From NCBI GenBank assembly GCA_958450325.1, contig OY288243.1:25388844-25452843 (forward strand): DNA of 64,000 nt. Direction: 5' to 3'. A program made the translations under genes and the position numbers. This stretch comes from Agrostemma githago (taxonomy: Eukaryota; Streptophyta; Magnoliopsida; Caryophyllales; Caryophyllaceae). Positions 20,025 to 32,245 of the stretch are shown one piece after another. Each line of letters starts with the position of its first letter. The stretch's first letter is position 1. The notes under the pieces were generated by a model. The model saw nothing but the letters and a program-made list of their open reading frames with translations, did no database searches and was not told where the DNA came from.

Positions 20025-21590
20025 AATGTTACTTTAATGCACATACGCTGTTACTGTAATAAACTTGATGTGTTACTGTAAGGGGTGCTTCGTAATTGTG
20101 TTTGATGTACGGTGTTATTTCAAAGACAACCATGTGTTACTATAATGCATAAGAGGTGTTACTTTAACTCTCATCTTCGTGATACTTTGAATCCTTGTAA
20201 ACCCTCAATTGTGTACATTTGTTACTCTAATCAGCTTCTTATGTTACTCCACACTTCTATTGGCAGACAGGAACACTGTGTGATCGCAATTGTTGGAAAA
20301 CGTAGCCAAGTATGAGAACACTAGACAAAAAATCATCGACGGTCCCAAGAGCAAGCCAACAAAGGGCCGAAAAAAATAGCGTGTTTACTGAATCATGTCA
20401 TCTCTTTTGTAACTACGATTTAATGGTCTCTATTCTTTAGTTACCTGTCTAATTTCATTTGTATTTTGACTATCACCAGTACATTGAAGCTGTGAAACTC
20501 TGTTACAATGACCAGCTGCACCCGTTACTCTAATTCACTGTTGCTGTTACTATGGGGAATATTGAAATTAACACAATTTTCTTTGGTCTCACAATCTGTG
20601 TGTTACACCGAAGCACTGTGTGTGTTACTTTAATGAACAAATTATGTTACTTTAAGTGATTAATGCCGTTAGTACAATGATATTGCAATCACCAATATTG
20701 GTACTCTTTCAATGAATGAACAACACTGCTGTCCTCAGTTACTACACTGCATTTTTTCTGTTACTGTAACAAATTAATAGTGTTACTTCAACGCACATGA
20801 GATGTTACTCTAACCAAAAACACATTTATTAAATAAATATAGTGTTAATTGCACAAATGTGTACAACATTAGTTTTTCGTGTAAACCAGGAAAAAAGAAA
20901 AAATTCTTGTAATGTCAAAGAACACGAGTATTATCAAAACACTTGTTCATCCTCGTCTTCCTCTGTGTCTTCTTCAGTACGGAGTGAGAATCTCACCCAC
21001 ATCTCTGCACAATTCCTGTGCATTCGGCTCTTTACCAATGCTTCCTGCCAAAAATTAAGAAAAGTCAGGCCCATGGGCATAAGTGTTACTGTAACTCCTA
21101 AGTTGCGTTACTTTAACTCTAAAAAGATGTTACTCCAACGTCAGCGCCAAAAACCCTTTTTTAGTGTTACTCTTTTGTGTTACTCTAATTAAAATTAGGT
21201 ATTACTGTAATTCATTACTTGTGTTACTTCAATGCCATGCATGCTTCAACATAAAGCAAAACAATAATATCGGTGAAACAATAATATCAATGAACCATAA
21301 TATTAATCCATAATTAATCAAACGAATTAAATTCCACATTTTCCAGTGTTGTCTTGTGCGTTCGCATCTCTGGCGCAACTACCTACACAAAATCAAACAG
21401 CGTTACATCAATGTAAATAATGTGTTACTGTAATTCATAAGTGGTGTTACCCTAACGTGTACAATACGTTACTCTAGCATATCATAAAAACCCTTTTCCT
21501 AAACGTTCATTTGTGTTACTCTAATTGCAATTAAGTGTTACTTTAACTCAGAAGGCATGTTACTTCAACGACGAATCTGCGTTATTTGAA
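20025..21590. repeat. Dispersed TGTTACTNYAA motif array within H
   Basis: More than 25 copies of a 10-12 bp word of the form TGTTACT(T/G/C)(T/C)AA occur in clusters spaced about 20-40 bp, all in the same orientation: for example near 20028, 20049, 20069, 20133, 20155, 20640, 20760, 20783, 21083, 21105, 21128, 21427, 21447, 21535 and 21560. Between clusters the sequence is unique and AT-rich. It does not code. It resembles in style the subterminal binding-site arrays of DNA transposons but fills most of the element. Confidence 0.85.
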
Positions 21591-22540
21591 ATAAAAAAAT
21601 AGAATCAATGGATATCGGGGAAAATCTTAATAAAAAGCATAAAGACCTGTAATCTATAGATATCAAGATATCAAAATACCATTGATACGAAACTGTGATT
21701 TCAAAACGCAATGACATCAAAAAAACGCAAATTGATACGAAACTGTGAAACGAAATGACAATGAAAGCACTATAAACATGAAATTCGACGTAAAAAAACG
21801 CAATTCGACGCGATAAAACATTGATATGAAAACGCAAATTGAAAGCAATATGACTATTGAAATCCATGAAGAAAAAACGAATAAAAACGTGAATGAAACA
21901 CTGAACCTCACCATTTTTATACTCGATTAGTTGCTTAACAACCGTTGAAGACGATGATGCGGTCATTGAATCCATTGTAGCAGAATTTCGAGTTCAAAAT
22001 CGATGAATGAGCGTGAATGAATCAGAGTTTTTTTTTGGTGTGAATGAACGTGGAATGAAAATTGAACGTGATAATGAACGTGAATGATAGGAAGTTATTG
22101 TTTCCTAAATTCTTGTGAGTTATTTTAGGAACGTAAATCTTCCCTTTTTTTTAATGGATGCATCTTGTCCATCCATTCTCATCCCATCCAATGGATGGGA
22201 TGAGGACTTAGGGACTCACAAAGAATAAAGGACTCATAAGAGCCTTACTATATATATATATATATATGCGGTATATAATGTTAACGACGACAATTAAATG
22301 TTAGATTGGTTAGTAACAAAAATAAAAGAGCTAGTATACGATAATTAAAATGTTAGTGTTAGGGTTAGTATACTAGTATAATTATAATATAAAGTGCAAA
22401 ACATATATATAAAAAACGAGATAGTAAAGTTAGAGACGGGGTTGATGACACCCTCAACATACATGCTTAGAATGGCCTCGGCAATGGACTCGTAATAGCT
22501 ACGGGAACGTGGGAGTATCGAGGATGTAGTCGAGTTATGG

Positions 22541-22563
22541 TGTGTGTGTGTGTGTGTGTGTGT
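22541..22563. repeat. TG microsatellite in the element C LTR
   Basis: About eleven TG units in a row. Confidence 0.95.
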
Positions 22564-22732
22564 GGCTTTGTCGGTTTTCGAGGGACAAATGACTCGGTTT
22601 TTGGTGTAGTATGGCTTAGGGTTGCTTAGGAATGTAGTGTAAATAGTATGAGAGAATTAGGGTAGAAATGTGAGGTAAAAATGCATCCAAAAAATCTGCC
22701 CAAATGAAGAGCACAAGAGGGGTATTTATAGA

Positions 22733-22740
22733 GTTTACCC
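22733..22740 (-). promoter_or_regulatory. Putative TATA box of the element C 5' LTR
   Basis: The minus strand reads CTCTATAAATACCCC, directed towards the C gag. A palindrome array lies immediately upstream (22745-22858). Confidence 0.65.
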
Positions 22741-22744
22741 CTCG

Positions 22745-22858
22745 ACCTAGGGTCACTCGATCGAGTGGCCCTAGTGCACTCGATCGAGTGCCTTTGAAAA
22801 CGGGTCTGTTCCGGAATTTGAGGCTCCACTCGACCGAGTGGACAATCCACTCGATCAG
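22745..22858. promoter_or_regulatory. CACTCGATCGAGTG palindrome array next to the element C TATA box
   Basis: Four copies (two perfect CACTCGATCGAGTG, one CACTCGACCGAGTG, one shortened CACTCGATCAGTG) occur within 115 bp directly upstream of the TATA box in transcription sense. A role in transcription or its silencing is inference. Confidence 0.6.
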
Positions 22859-23248
22859 TGGATGAGGGTGGCGAGCCTTTTTAAGAAATGGGTGACTCTT
22901 TTGATTTCTTTGAGGATTGTGTTCATACGCTAGTTTCTAGAAGCGAACTTGGTCGATTTTTGTGTCGGATTTGTCTTTGACCGGGTTTTGACCCGGTCGC
23001 TAAAAGACGGTTTTTATTTTTTGGTGCCGGTTTTGGCCCAAATTAATCTTATTTTACTCGGAACAACCCACTGGGCCTGAATTTAAGGTTGGTTTTGAGA
23101 GATTTGTACTCCGCTAAAAGTCCACATCGGATATTATTGATTCCGAGCCCATATTCGAGTGTACTAAGTAACGTTTGCGCCCGATCATCATCGGGTGTTT
23201 TGTCGGGAACTGCTATAGACCCTAGCAGGCAAAATGCGGGTGTCTACA

Positions 23249-24460
23249 GTTGTACCCGAAGAAGGGTTGCCTACGTATCCGTGTTTAGACGGAATCAAAC
23301 CACATTCGTAGTTCTTTCAAAAGGATGCGAGTGATTTTGCTTTAGACTCGTTATGCCAATTATCGATGTGAGATGTTTGGAGTGTGTTCACCCTAGTTGA
23401 AGATCTAAGGTGGAGTGATTGGGCGTGACCCCTTAAAAGTGACATTAACCGAGATACCGTGTTTGGGTCGGGGTGACTGGCTTGGATGTTTTTGGAATGT
23501 GGAGATTGGTAGTAAGTGGTTTCGATAGATCAAACTCTGGAGCTTGATTTTTTTGTGGAGTCAGGGCTACGGGCTAAGGTTTCGTAACGTGGTTGGAAAG
23601 GGGAAGCTGAGTAAAAATGACTCAGACTTCAATCGGGTGGGATGTAGATTACGTGGGATCTGATTTCCATGTCTGGCCCTTACGGTTGGGATTATCCTAT
23701 GAGATTGAATCCTCAAAATTCCGAACTGTCTCCTAACAGGTGTCTCGGGAAGGTCTTAAGGGTTGTAATGTAGGGAGGCTAATATTTGGGTGTAAGTTGA
23801 CTAGTCTGTTCATTTTTCCTTTTTTTCTTTTTGTTCGGACTTTGCATTTGAAGTTGAGTTGAATGATTGGGGGTTTCATATTGACCATCGAGTTTGATCT
23901 TGATCATTGAATTGGGGCGGTTTAGTTTGGCCTTGGTTTCATTTTTTTCTTTGGCTCCTTTTGGCCGTTTCAGACTTTTATTTTGTCAGACTAGCACCTA
24001 TGGTAGGAAATGGCCGGTCTTTATTTGAGGGATATATATTGTGGGAAATGGGTTTGCCTTCCGTCTTTGATCACAAGCTAAGAGACTATCTAGATTTGTC
24101 ATAGGATTCGGGAATGCTTGTTCTAAGGGATAGTTTGTGGCTTTCTATACCAGACATGGAATAGGTAAAAGAAAAGAACACGGGATCTCAGTTCTTGTAA
24201 TTCCTCGTTGTTTCGGGGTATGTTTGATTGTTATCGATAAATGGCATAGTACCGAGTTGTAAGCAAGAAAGTGCATTATTAAATCAAGCGATTGTCGAGG
24301 CGTATCATAAAGGAAGAAAAGTTTATTTCTTTTTATTGATAGTAATAAGCGGGCTATGCGACCGAGATATTGTTTTCGGGGAGGTGGAGGACAGATCCCC
24401 TCGCACCTCCTGACTTGATGTAAAAACAAAAGACATTTGTTATACTATTAGGCCTAGGCC
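23249..24460. other. Element D non-coding region 3' of the mini-gag
   Basis: No gene. It matches the equivalent part of element E (about 47400-48700) in several blocks, which shows it is internal retroelement sequence and not host DNA. Confidence 0.65.
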
Positions 24461-25198
24461 CTAAGACGAACTAGACTCCGACTCAGACACAGATTTACTC
24501 ATCTCGGTGGATGCCCGTGAAATGTCAGCATCTTCCTCGATAGTCAGGGCATTCTCCTCTATAGGGTCGCGGTGGGAACAACCGATGGTGTCGCCAGGGA
24601 CAATGTGAATGCTAAAGGGGTTTGTGGTATTGTGTTGTTTCTTGGGTGGAGGGAGAGGGATCGTCCCATTATTGATCATGTCTTGTATGACATGTTTGAG
24701 TCGATAGCAGGATTCGGTATCGTGCCCGTTACCTCGGTGATATAGGCAATAAGCATTAGGGGTCCAATTTTTGCCTCGTTTGCCGACTGGTGGGTCCGGA
24801 GTGGGACCCCTGGGCAAGAGCAACCCTTAATCGACTAGGTGCTTAAGAAGGTTGGCGTAAGATGAATTGATTGGGGTAAACTCCCTCGGTGATCTTTCTA
24901 CTTTGTTGGATGTGGTTTTATAAGGTCTCGGTGTTTTTTCCGTATAGACTTTGATAAGCTTCGATCGGGCGGAGCATTGGGATAATCTATCGTGGGTAGG
25001 TTCTTGGGCATGGTAATTGCCCGGGTTGGCGTTTGTTTCGCTTTCCGGGTCTCTACTATCATGGAAATTGTGGCGGTTATCGACGTAACGGACGGAGAAA
25101 CTCAAACAGGTTACCGAAGTATGGATGTTGCGAACCATTTTGGTTAGGGTACTGACATCGTTGCGGATGTTTTTGATGGCGCTCGAATCTACCGACAT
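24461..25198 (-). pseudogene. Element D mini-gag: zinc-knuckle region without the capsid domain
   Basis: Two open segments (25198-24827 and 24823-24461) are in one frame, split by a TAA in HLVD*GLLLPRG. Residues 1-60 look like a short coiled coil (IKNIRNDVSTLTKMVRNI). Then come SPREFTPINSSYANLLKHL and GKRGKNWTPNAYC, and a knuckle CLYHRGNGHDTESC followed by YRLKHVIQDMINNGTIPLPP. These correspond to the C-terminal part of an Ogre/Tat gag. The Retrotrans_gag capsid domain is absent. The acidic, Ser-rich tail ends SVSESESSSS. The same truncated arrangement occurs in element E, so it may be a retained feature of a non-autonomous family. Confidence 0.75.
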
Positions 25199-25932
25199 GT
25201 TGGGGAGTGATTCTAGTGAAAAATGATCAAAAGGTCAGAATGGATCCACCGGACGACGTAAGAGACTCAAGGGATGCTCGTGACTGAGCGACACGGGAAT
25301 GAGACCCTTGACTCGTGTGCGTGCGGTCATTGGCTTAGGGACTCAGGTTCCTTAGTCTCTTGGTGTATTCGGCGAAACGCCGAACGAATTTTAGGTCTCT
25401 ACAACGAGACGATTTGACCCAAATCTCGGAGGTGAGGTTTAAAGGGGACTTCTCGAAATGAGACGACCCAAAATGTAAGACCTTGAGTAGAGACTATCCT
25501 AGTAACTAACACAGACAGTTAAACACACGGTTGTACGACGTAAGAAGTTGATCGCGATCCCGGTTCAGGGTCAAAGAATTTTGATACATGTTTTTTTTAA
25601 ACGACCAATTCTTTGCAGAAAAGGAAATATGATTTGTAAAAATAGTGCAACGATGGCGTGACGACATCGCTGGTGACGTGAAGGTGTGTTGCTAACGTGT
25701 GCGTCGGAAATCCGACGATGGCAAAAGTGTAAATGTCCTTTATTTAAGGAGCATGGTTCTTAGGGGAACCAGTTTTGAAAAATGATGACGTGATGCTTTT
25801 ATCGAAACTACGATTAATTAGCTAGTTCGATACTCGTGGTGGACGTGATGCTCGTGGTAGAGCGTGAAGTCTAATGACATTATTCTTAAAAGTGTGACCA
25901 AATCCTTAATGAGGGATTTAGGTGGTGAATAG
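25199..25932. other. Element D leader, distal part
   Basis: No gene recognised between the mini-gag start and the solo LTR; the last five bases (AATAG) are the target duplication of the solo LTR. Confidence 0.6.
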
Positions 25933-28900
25933 TGTAATCCCCTAGAAAATCTAACGCAATACAGTGGCGGAAACACTGTAGAATTAGGATTAAAACACAC
26001 TGACAAACTATATCTTATTAAAAGAAATGGTAAGTCAATACAAAGGCCTGTTATTACAAAAGAGCTAAAAAGGAAATTCTCCAAACGGGTTATACAAATC
26101 CATAAATTACATGAATAAGAAAAGAGTAGGATCCACGCTACTCGCTAGCTCAAACCCAAAACCCAGCAGCAAATACCTGTCATGTTATAAACATAACAGC
26201 CACGTCAGTGGGGAGTAACTCAGATGTTCTACCAGCCGAATTATATCATATAGAAAAATAATAGTATTATTACATCAAAATATTGAAAAAGATAAAACAT
26301 TAAAATGATATAACAAAAATAAGCTTTCGGAGAAAACTTAAAATATTGGAACAATAAAATCAGAACAAGTTTTCAGAGGAAAACTTCATTGCCAACCTGC
26401 AAACCAAAATGTATCGATAATAAATAAAAGATTCAAAATGACGTTATAGATAGGATTAGTGTAGACGGCTGGACTTTCACTAGTAGAATACTAAAACTAG
26501 CTTCGAGAACTTAGTTCAAACAAATCAAACTTCGGTCTTTAACTAGGCTACTCAACCATTATAGAGCGGCGACATATAAATGCGTGGCATTAGTTTAAGA
26601 CAATGCACACCCCTCCTAGGATTACCTGTCACCCAGTTCAACTTATGACGGCGACTTACTACGAGGCCTAAGCTTAAGGTCAAAATGTACACAACTCCCG
26701 GGATACCTGTCACCCGGTTCAACAACCAATGTACCGATCCCTGATACACTAGCCTTATAGTTGATGGCAAAACCGTAAACCCTAGAATATATTACTCTAA
26801 CTTCACACTTGTCCTTATTCCATAACTCCAAAACAAGTCATTTTCGATATTCAAAAGATATAATCAATATGAATAATATGAGGAAGAAAGGAATAAACAT
26901 TTTACATAAAAATGTAAACTTTCTATAAATAGAAACTTACTTAAAATAGAAATTTCATTATAGAAAATACGTAAGTTATTAAAATATGTGAAGTGTATTA
27001 AAAATAGAATTTCTAACGAAATTAACATTTTATTACTATCGTCGTTATCGTAACTTTATTATATTTCTAAATTTGTTACTCAAAATATAAATAAAATATA
27101 ATAAGTCAATATATAGTATTTTATAAATAATTAGGAAATCGAGTTAAAACTATAAATTTTAGAAAAGAGGTGTTCTAAGAGAAACGATATCAAAATCAAT
27201 TGAGTCGACGAATTTTATAAATTAAACGAGATTTTATAAAGCTTTCAAATTAGTTTTGGCAAATAGATTTTATCAATAAATAATACTGATTTTACTAAAA
27301 ACAATCAATCGTAGACAAATGAGAAATTATTAGGGAAAATAGTCTTGACTAAAATGTATTTAAAACAAAATCGACTACTTTCTTATTTATTAGTATAAAT
27401 CGTAAAACAAAAATTAATTTATTAAACAAGTACACAAATCTTGATTATTGTATTAAAATACGATTCTGCGTTAAAAATTAGAAAGTAACGACATATGACA
27501 AAAATATGAAATCGATATTATTTAGTTACTAGTGTCACGATAACCAACAAAATATTATAACGACCGTAAATAATTAAATTACCAACGATTTATAAAAACG
27601 ATATCGAAAACTTGTAAAATTATTGATAAGGCATACGATATAAAATTAGTATAATTAGCAAATAATAAATAGCTAAAATTAGAAAACCGAATTAAAATAT
27701 TTACTACATACTACTACTCAAACATACGATATAAAATCGAGTAACGTCCTAAAGTTACCTTTAACCGATATCCGAGATGAACTCGTACTCGCCCTTCTTG
27801 ATCAACCCAAGCTTCAAATGAGTAGAAATGTCGTCTTTAAGTCCCAAGTTGTAGAATCTTCAATCTTCTACGGATGCCTCACGAAAAAAATCGAGTCGAC
27901 AAAACAAGTGAGTGAGACAAGGTTGGATTCGAGTAAACTCGATAACCCAAAATAATGAGGAAGGATAAAAATACGAATGGGTTAGAATGAAAAGATACGC
28001 AAACTTGAGAAATATGGAAAAAGGAAGCGGTAGTAGTATTTGACATGAGACGGGAATGGAATAAATGTGTCAAAAGGAAACCCATAGGTTGAACTTAATC
28101 GAGTAGACTAGGCGACAGTGTTACGAAATGCCAGGCCTTACGTACGAATGGGCAGCAGTACAACAATAATAATAGAACAACTAATGAGCAGCAACAACAA
28201 CAACGAGCATCCATAACAAGAACAGTTGCAACAAAACTGGGAAGGCGGAAAGAGCAGCAAGGCAGAAATTGACCACGAACAAGACTCCAACACAGGACAA
28301 ACGAGAACAGCAGTAGCATGGTACAGTAGCAGTAATGGAGCAGCGAAGAAGAAAAGAAAAGAGAATGAAGGAAGGGAGCCGATCAAACAGTAACAAGACA
28401 ATCAGAGCGATTGGAATCACGACACAATAAAGGCATAAGGGTCTAGAAATGACGACAAAAACAACAGAAACACACATAGAAACGAAGAGAAGGTAAAGAA
28501 AATACGACGATCAGGACTAAACGCCAACAGCAACAGCGTAACCAACGCAAATAAAAACGAAGGAAGTTCCAACAGAAATAAGGAGTTGAAGATAGAGAAA
28601 CAAAGGCATGAGGAGGAGAAACAAATGCAGCTGACCAAAACAACAACGACAATAGCACAGAAGAAAGTACAGCAGCAGAAACGTACAGCAAGAATGAGAA
28701 GAAATCCGAGAAGACGAAAGACGAAATGAATAACCGAGAGCAGCAGAAATAACGAACAACGAAGAAAAAGAGAAGCAGCAGGACAGAACAACATAGAGCA
28801 ACGAGAAGAAGGAGAAGGAATTGAGGCTACCTCAATCAGCATCAAGGAAACGCGAAGGCATCTGCGAGGCGTACTGCCGACAGCGACAGAGCAAACCAGG

Positions 28901-29795
28901 GCGAGACAGGGGTGACGGAATCGGAGTTACGAACGGAGTCGAGAAGGATCGAGCAACGGTGATGGATGATGGAGGAGCAAGGGTGTGAAGAAGGTGGCGG
29001 CGAGGTACTGTTTAACAGTACAAAAGGGAAAAGAAAAGAAGGAAGGAGGTTGATCAGGGATGACGAAATGGTTGACAGGGGAAAGCCAATGTTAAAACAG
29101 TGGAAAAGCGATGGGTAAGAGGAAGTGAATCCAACATAAGATTAAAAAAAAGAGGTGAAGGGACACGTAAAAATATGAGCGGTTGAATGTAGCTTACAAT
29201 GAATTGAATTAAATAAACGGATAAGTCAAACAAATTGGGTAGGAGAAGAATTCCGTAACGATAAGTTGACTGACCCATGTAACGAATTAAAAATGATTTA
29301 ATAAAATTAATAAATCGGATCGTCAAATAAAATGAGTAAATAAAGTATTTGAGAAGAAAATGAAGTTTATAGAATTAAATAAATAAATAATTGGACGGTG
29401 AAATATTTCTCGATAAATAATAAATCTTCGTTAAAGTGAATTAAATTGATTTCTCGAGGAAAGGAAATAAATGTTTTTGACGAAACTTAAAATAAATGAG
29501 CTTCGAGGCGAAAATAGAAATTCGAGCTTAAATATAAATAAATGAAAAGAATTTAGGATTTAAATAGTCGAAATAAACTTTCGATAAGAGTTCAATTAAA
29601 TGTATAAAATAAAACGAAACAGAAATAAAAATGTTTAAATATAAGGGCTTCCGAGACAAATAGAATTTTAGGAGTTTGAAACGATTAAACGATAAATTTG
29701 TTTTATAATAATTTTATGAATTATGAGTTAAATCATAAAAAAATAAAAATACGAACATAATTTTAATTTAAATTTATAAAATCAGGGGTGTTACA
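25933..29795 (-). mobile_element. Solo LTR of a long-LTR (LARD-type) family, target duplication AATAG
   Basis: On the minus strand it starts TGTAACACCCCTG (29795) and ends CTAGGGGATTACA (25933), the termini of the F-family LTR. Both flanks carry AATAG (25928-25932 and 29796-29800), and no internal region is attached, so it is a solo LTR left by LTR-LTR recombination. Its length is 3,863 bp. It is colinear with the F LTR in blocks (for example GTGTTTCCGCCACTGTATTG near the end) but has an extra purine-rich segment at about 28130-29050. It belongs to a different subfamily from F. Confidence 0.9.
28130..29050. repeat. Purine-rich low-complexity segment in the solo LTR
   Basis: The + strand is rich in CAG/CAA/GAA words (CAGCAACAACAACAACGAG and similar); the minus strand is correspondingly pyrimidine-rich. 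The several long Cys/Leu/Val-rich minus-strand frames here (28095-28845) come from this composition. It is not seen at the matching place in the F LTR. Confidence 0.65.
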
Positions 29796-29800
29796 AATAG

Positions 29801-30719
29801 TGTTTTAGAACACATTCGTTCCTTTTTTAGAAGAAATCTTCAAACTAGTAACCCACGTTCGTTGGTTGCGTTAACTAGCATTTAACGGTGGGAGGATGCA
29901 TTGTAAAAAAAATGTTTTGAAAGTGGGACCGTTTTTTGAGTTCCTTGACTTCATTAATTGAAGTTTTGGTGTTGTTGACAGTTTGCGTGTAAAAACATCT
30001 TTTCTTTTTAAACAAAATGTAACCATTTGGTGCACCTTGATTCCATTGATCGGAAGTCTCGGCGGTATTAACGGTATTCGTTGTTGATGGGTTTTAATTT
30101 GGCCAAGGTAATGGCATTGAAAATATTACACTTTTTTTGAAGGTGGTGGGTGTAAAATTTGCCATGATGACGACATCTAAAAAAGTTTTTTCCCCTTTCA
30201 GAAAATCATGACTCCACCGAAGTATCGGTGCTTAAAAGATCGTTTCGAAAAGATGAGATATTTTTCGAAAACGGAATTGGGTGCGGTTGAATATGTTGGC
30301 CTGGTTGAGTCCAGATTTTTTTAGTGTTTTATTTGGGTTGTTTGCAAACACGCTGCACATAACTAGGAATGCATACACTCATGCAGGATGCAGACGCGGG
30401 TAGATTAGGGTAGCTACCGCCCACGAATAGTCCTTACTTAGGCATTGACAGATCATCCCGGGAGACGAGTGCCATGCCGTCCGTTCGGAGCTATCCGCTT
30501 ATTAATCCCGTGGGTTACGCGTTAGGCGGTCGGAGCGTCAACCGAGGATCTCTCTGCGTGTCCCAAAAGATCATACCGCGAAGAGGTCGATTGGTCCTGA
30601 TATCGGTTAGGGTGGGCTTTTTAGTGCCCAAAACCTGTAGTGACCACAACTAGGAACTTAGAAATGAGCTTCACCGACCTCGTTCAAGTTACACCACCAC
30701 TGGAAACTTGTTTCCAAAT
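29801..30719. other. Element D leader, proximal part
   Basis: Non-coding sequence between the solo LTR and the primer-binding site of D. No gene or clear repeat recognised. Confidence 0.6.
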
Positions 30720-30736
30720 TCCCCAGCGGAGTCGCA
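30720..30736 (-). other. Primer-binding site of element D (Ogre/Tat type)
   Basis: The + strand reads TCCCCAGCGGAGTCGCA, equal to the sites of C and E except for the loss of one C near the LTR side. Confidence 0.75.
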
Positions 30737-31727
30737 AAACTGTGGACGTCCGTCCGCACAACCCGGCGCCCCGCGTGCGCCCGCGCGGGACCGATCCAGT
30801 TTTTCATCGTGTGGCGACGGCTACCCACGCGACCCCCTCCCAGTCGGGGGCCGGTCCGATCTCGCGTACGGGGCGATGTCTCGGACCTCGATTCGGATGA
30901 CGATCCGGACTTGTACTAGAAGGGTGCGGGCACCCGTGTTTCCGTTTGGAATCGACGAGTCGTGGTTGTAAATGTTTAAAGGCCGATTCATTTCGTAAGG
31001 CGACCTTTTTAGCGAACTGAATTCGTTTTCGATTTGTGGAGTTGCCACCGAGTCAATTATGGGGACTCGGAAACCGTTCAAGTCAACTTTGATCCCTTGT
31101 CGGCTCAAGGTTGAGTGGCACGGGACCTAAAGATAAAGACTTGTACCCTTAAGCACTCCATGCCTGGAATGACTCTCATTGCCAATGGTTTCGGACATTC
31201 GGAAACCGTTGATTCTAAGTAAGGGGTGAGGGTACGTATTGGGAAGCCAACATCCGATAGACGTCAACACCCAATCCCGCTCGCACTATAGCGGCCTCTA
31301 CTAATTAATCAATCGGTGGGCTGATAACCTAGTTCTTTTGTTGTGGTGGAAATAGTGTAACACCCGTTGTCTTAACCCGATACCTTTTGCCACGTCGGTT
31401 GTTTAAGGACAAGTAAGTAGTGTCGTCAAAGTAGTTATGTTTACATTCTTTGCATGCGATTTCACGTGACAAGCAGGCCATGAAAAGATGCACGTAGGAG
31501 AGTAGAGAGTACTAATTATACGTATTAGCAAATCAGTTTTAACGTGATAATACGGATATTAGTCGTTCTCGTGGTATACCTTACCTGGTATTCTGCTTAA
31601 GATGCGTCGGATTGGTATTAATAGAGATGCGTCGAACCTAATAAGGCGAGCACTTGGACTAATTCGGAACCCGACCATCACTTTGTTCAATTTTAGTTAT
31701 TTTACGTTTTGAGTTCCGTGTTAGGTG

Positions 31728-31855
31728 ATTTAGCATGCGATTATAAGTTCATAAAAGCAATAAATCATACGAAAAACTGTAAATGCGAATTATTTAGCAT
31801 GCGATTATAAGGTCATAAAAGCAATAAATTATACGAAAAACTGTAGATGCGAATG
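31728..31855. repeat. 64-bp direct tandem duplication in the D LTR
   Basis: Two copies of a 64-bp unit starting ATTTAGCATGCGATTATAAG, nearly identical. Confidence 0.85.
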
Positions 31856-32144
31856 TAAGTAAATCACATTGTGAGGAGTTGCAGCCTCGGAGTATACACT
31901 AAACGGGACTCGATGCATAGATAGTTGAGAACGGATCTCGGAATTACTCGGGTCTATTTAGTGTGTTTAGTATTTGTGATTGAAGTTGGGACGTTACTTG
32001 TTTTAATATATGTTTGTGGACCTAATGTCCACATCTAGTGTTGTCGTAGTGCATAATAAAAGAAAGTGCAAATATGGAAAGTTTTGTTTAGATGACAACC
32101 TAGTGACGATTCAACTTCAAAGGGGGATCCTCCTACTGATTTCA

Positions 32145-32245
32145 GCAGAGCTCCGTAACTGTCGACCCTTCCTGCGGCTACTCCGGCAGAGCTTCGTTAC
32201 TATGGACCGATTCTGCGGCTAATCCGGGAGAGCTTCGCTACTAGA
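32145..32245. repeat. 41-bp imperfect tandem repeat in the D LTR
   Basis: About 2.5 units with the pattern GCAGAGCTTCGTTACT...CTGCGGCTACTCCG. Confidence 0.75.

Larger units (their letters stand above)
19327..22250. mobile_element. Element H: non-coding inverted-repeat element in a TA microsatellite
   Basis: The ends form imperfect terminal inverted repeats of at least 40 bp: the left end has AGGAAGGATCAAATGAGTCC, and the reverse complement of the right end has AGTAAGGCTCTTATGAGTCC; further GAGTCC words are matched inward. Both ends abut TA tracts, as if it had inserted in a TA microsatellite. Removing it leaves a continuous Ogre/Tat-like LTR. The interior has no convincing gene: a CT-rich stretch, then a 1.5 kb array of TGTTACT-type motifs. 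The superfamily is unknown; TA-tract insertion recalls elements such as rice Micron. I infer a non-autonomous DNA transposon. Confidence 0.7.
12692..23248 (-). mobile_element. Ogre/Tat-like Ty3/Gypsy element C (5' part), interrupted by B and H
   Basis: On the minus strand the order is: 5' LTR (23248-17640, including the 2.9 kb H insertion), an Arg-type primer-binding site (17636-17619), a 1 kb leader, then gag, protease and RT in one frame down to 12692, where element B is inserted. The remaining RT, RNase H, integrase and 3' LTR should be left of the window, beyond B and the CACTA. LTR ends TGTAGACACCC...CATGTCCACA and the primer sequence are typical of Ogre/Tat-type elements. The right flank resembles internal sequence of element E, so C appears to be inserted within element D. 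Confidence 0.85.
17640..23248 (-). repeat. Element C 5' LTR, split by element H
   Basis: On the minus strand it starts TGTAGACACCCGC (23248) and ends CATGTCCACA (17640). Without H it is about 2.7 kb. It is homologous in several blocks to the LTRs of E (for example the GACTCTCGTGCGCCAACGG block near 17910 and at 44597 and 51728). It contains two palindrome arrays, a TATA box and a TG microsatellite. Confidence 0.82.

Noticed and set aside
18720..22858. Regularly repeated palindromes that look at first like a CRISPR array
   Set aside because: Units are 10-14 bp, spacing is irregular, and they sit in plant retroelement LTRs; no cas genes.
28095..28845. Overlapping minus-strand ORFs up to 142 codons
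   Set aside because: Cys/Leu/Val/Phe-rich products of a simple purine-rich segment inside a solo LTR; no domain, no splice or start context.
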